DNA from: Clostridiaceae bacterium
GTDB taxonomy: Bacteria; Bacillota; Clostridia; UBA1212; DUPL01
Reading direction: 5' to 3'
Assembly (NCBI GenBank): GCA_012522035.1
Contig: JAAYLF010000312.1
Span: forward strand, 1-14,503
Length of the DNA: 14,503 bases
Part shown: in pieces, positions 14,502 through 14,503 of the stretch
How the letters are laid out: every line of letters starts with the position of its first letter
Position numbering within the stretch: position 1 is the stretch's first letter
Program-made: the position numbers and the translations under genes
The notes under the pieces: model-generated
The model's input: only the letters and a program-made list of their open reading frames with translations
The model's database searches: none
Told to the model about the DNA's origin: nothing

Positions 14502-14503
14502 TC

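Noticed and set aside
1..14503. CRISPR array or tRNA/rRNA genes
   Set aside because: No regularly spaced direct repeats and no tRNA or rRNA signatures were seen on either strand.

Overview
The window looks like chromosomal DNA from a low- to mid-GC, spore-forming Clostridia member. I suspect the cellulolytic Acetivibrio/Ruminiclostridium group, but that is inference. Support comes from strong AGGAGG-type ribosome binding sites, frequent TTG/GTG starts, a small SRP RNA directly upstream of dnaX, Pro/Thr-rich linkers on surface proteins, and an endopeptidase-I-like spore peptidoglycan hydrolase.

Left part (1-3883, minus strand). After a gene-poor left edge come a small multi-pass membrane protein with its own near-consensus promoter, then a three-gene module. 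In transcription order the module is an ECF-type sigma factor, a secreted/membrane-anchored protein of unknown function, and a single-pass membrane protein with a Thr/Pro linker and a propeller-like outer domain. The last is the best candidate for the anti-sigma/sensor. A consensus-like housekeeping promoter (TTGAAA-17-TATAAT) drives the module and a rho-independent terminator closes it.

Centre (3884-11864, plus strand). A divergent promoter drives the SRP RNA, followed by dnaX, a GH123/DUF4091-like glycosidase, two ABC half-transporters and a nucleoside-hydrolase-like protein. Gaps are tiny or genes overlap from dnaX to the second ABC gene, so these probably form one operon, with the nucleoside hydrolase 43 bases further on. 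The usual dnaX partners ybaB and recR are not next to dnaX. The two ABC subunits look like a heterodimeric exporter: subunit 1 has a degenerate ATP site, while subunit 2 keeps the catalytic Glu and switch His but carries Glu in place of the Walker A Lys. dnaX has an in-phase A_AAA_AAA slippery heptamer followed almost at once by a -1 frame stop, which would give a gamma-sized product.

Right part (11865-14503). A peptidoglycan-binding + LysM + M14 peptidase gene (endopeptidase I-like) is preceded by an unusually long hairpin of about 27 base pairs that buries its ribosome binding site and start codon. A sequence matching the sporulation sigma-K promoter (AC-N17-CATAnnnTA) lies in the left arm and loop of that hairpin. 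Transcripts starting there would lack the blocking arm, while read-through transcripts from the upstream operon would be translationally silenced. After a terminator come a GNAT acetyltransferase with an inverted repeat over its promoter, a DUF4180 gene whose 3' end is cut off, and the last 30 codons of an unidentified minus-strand gene, possibly a transposase of the element that broke DUF4180.

All calls are by eye from sequence and remembered family features. No database search was run.
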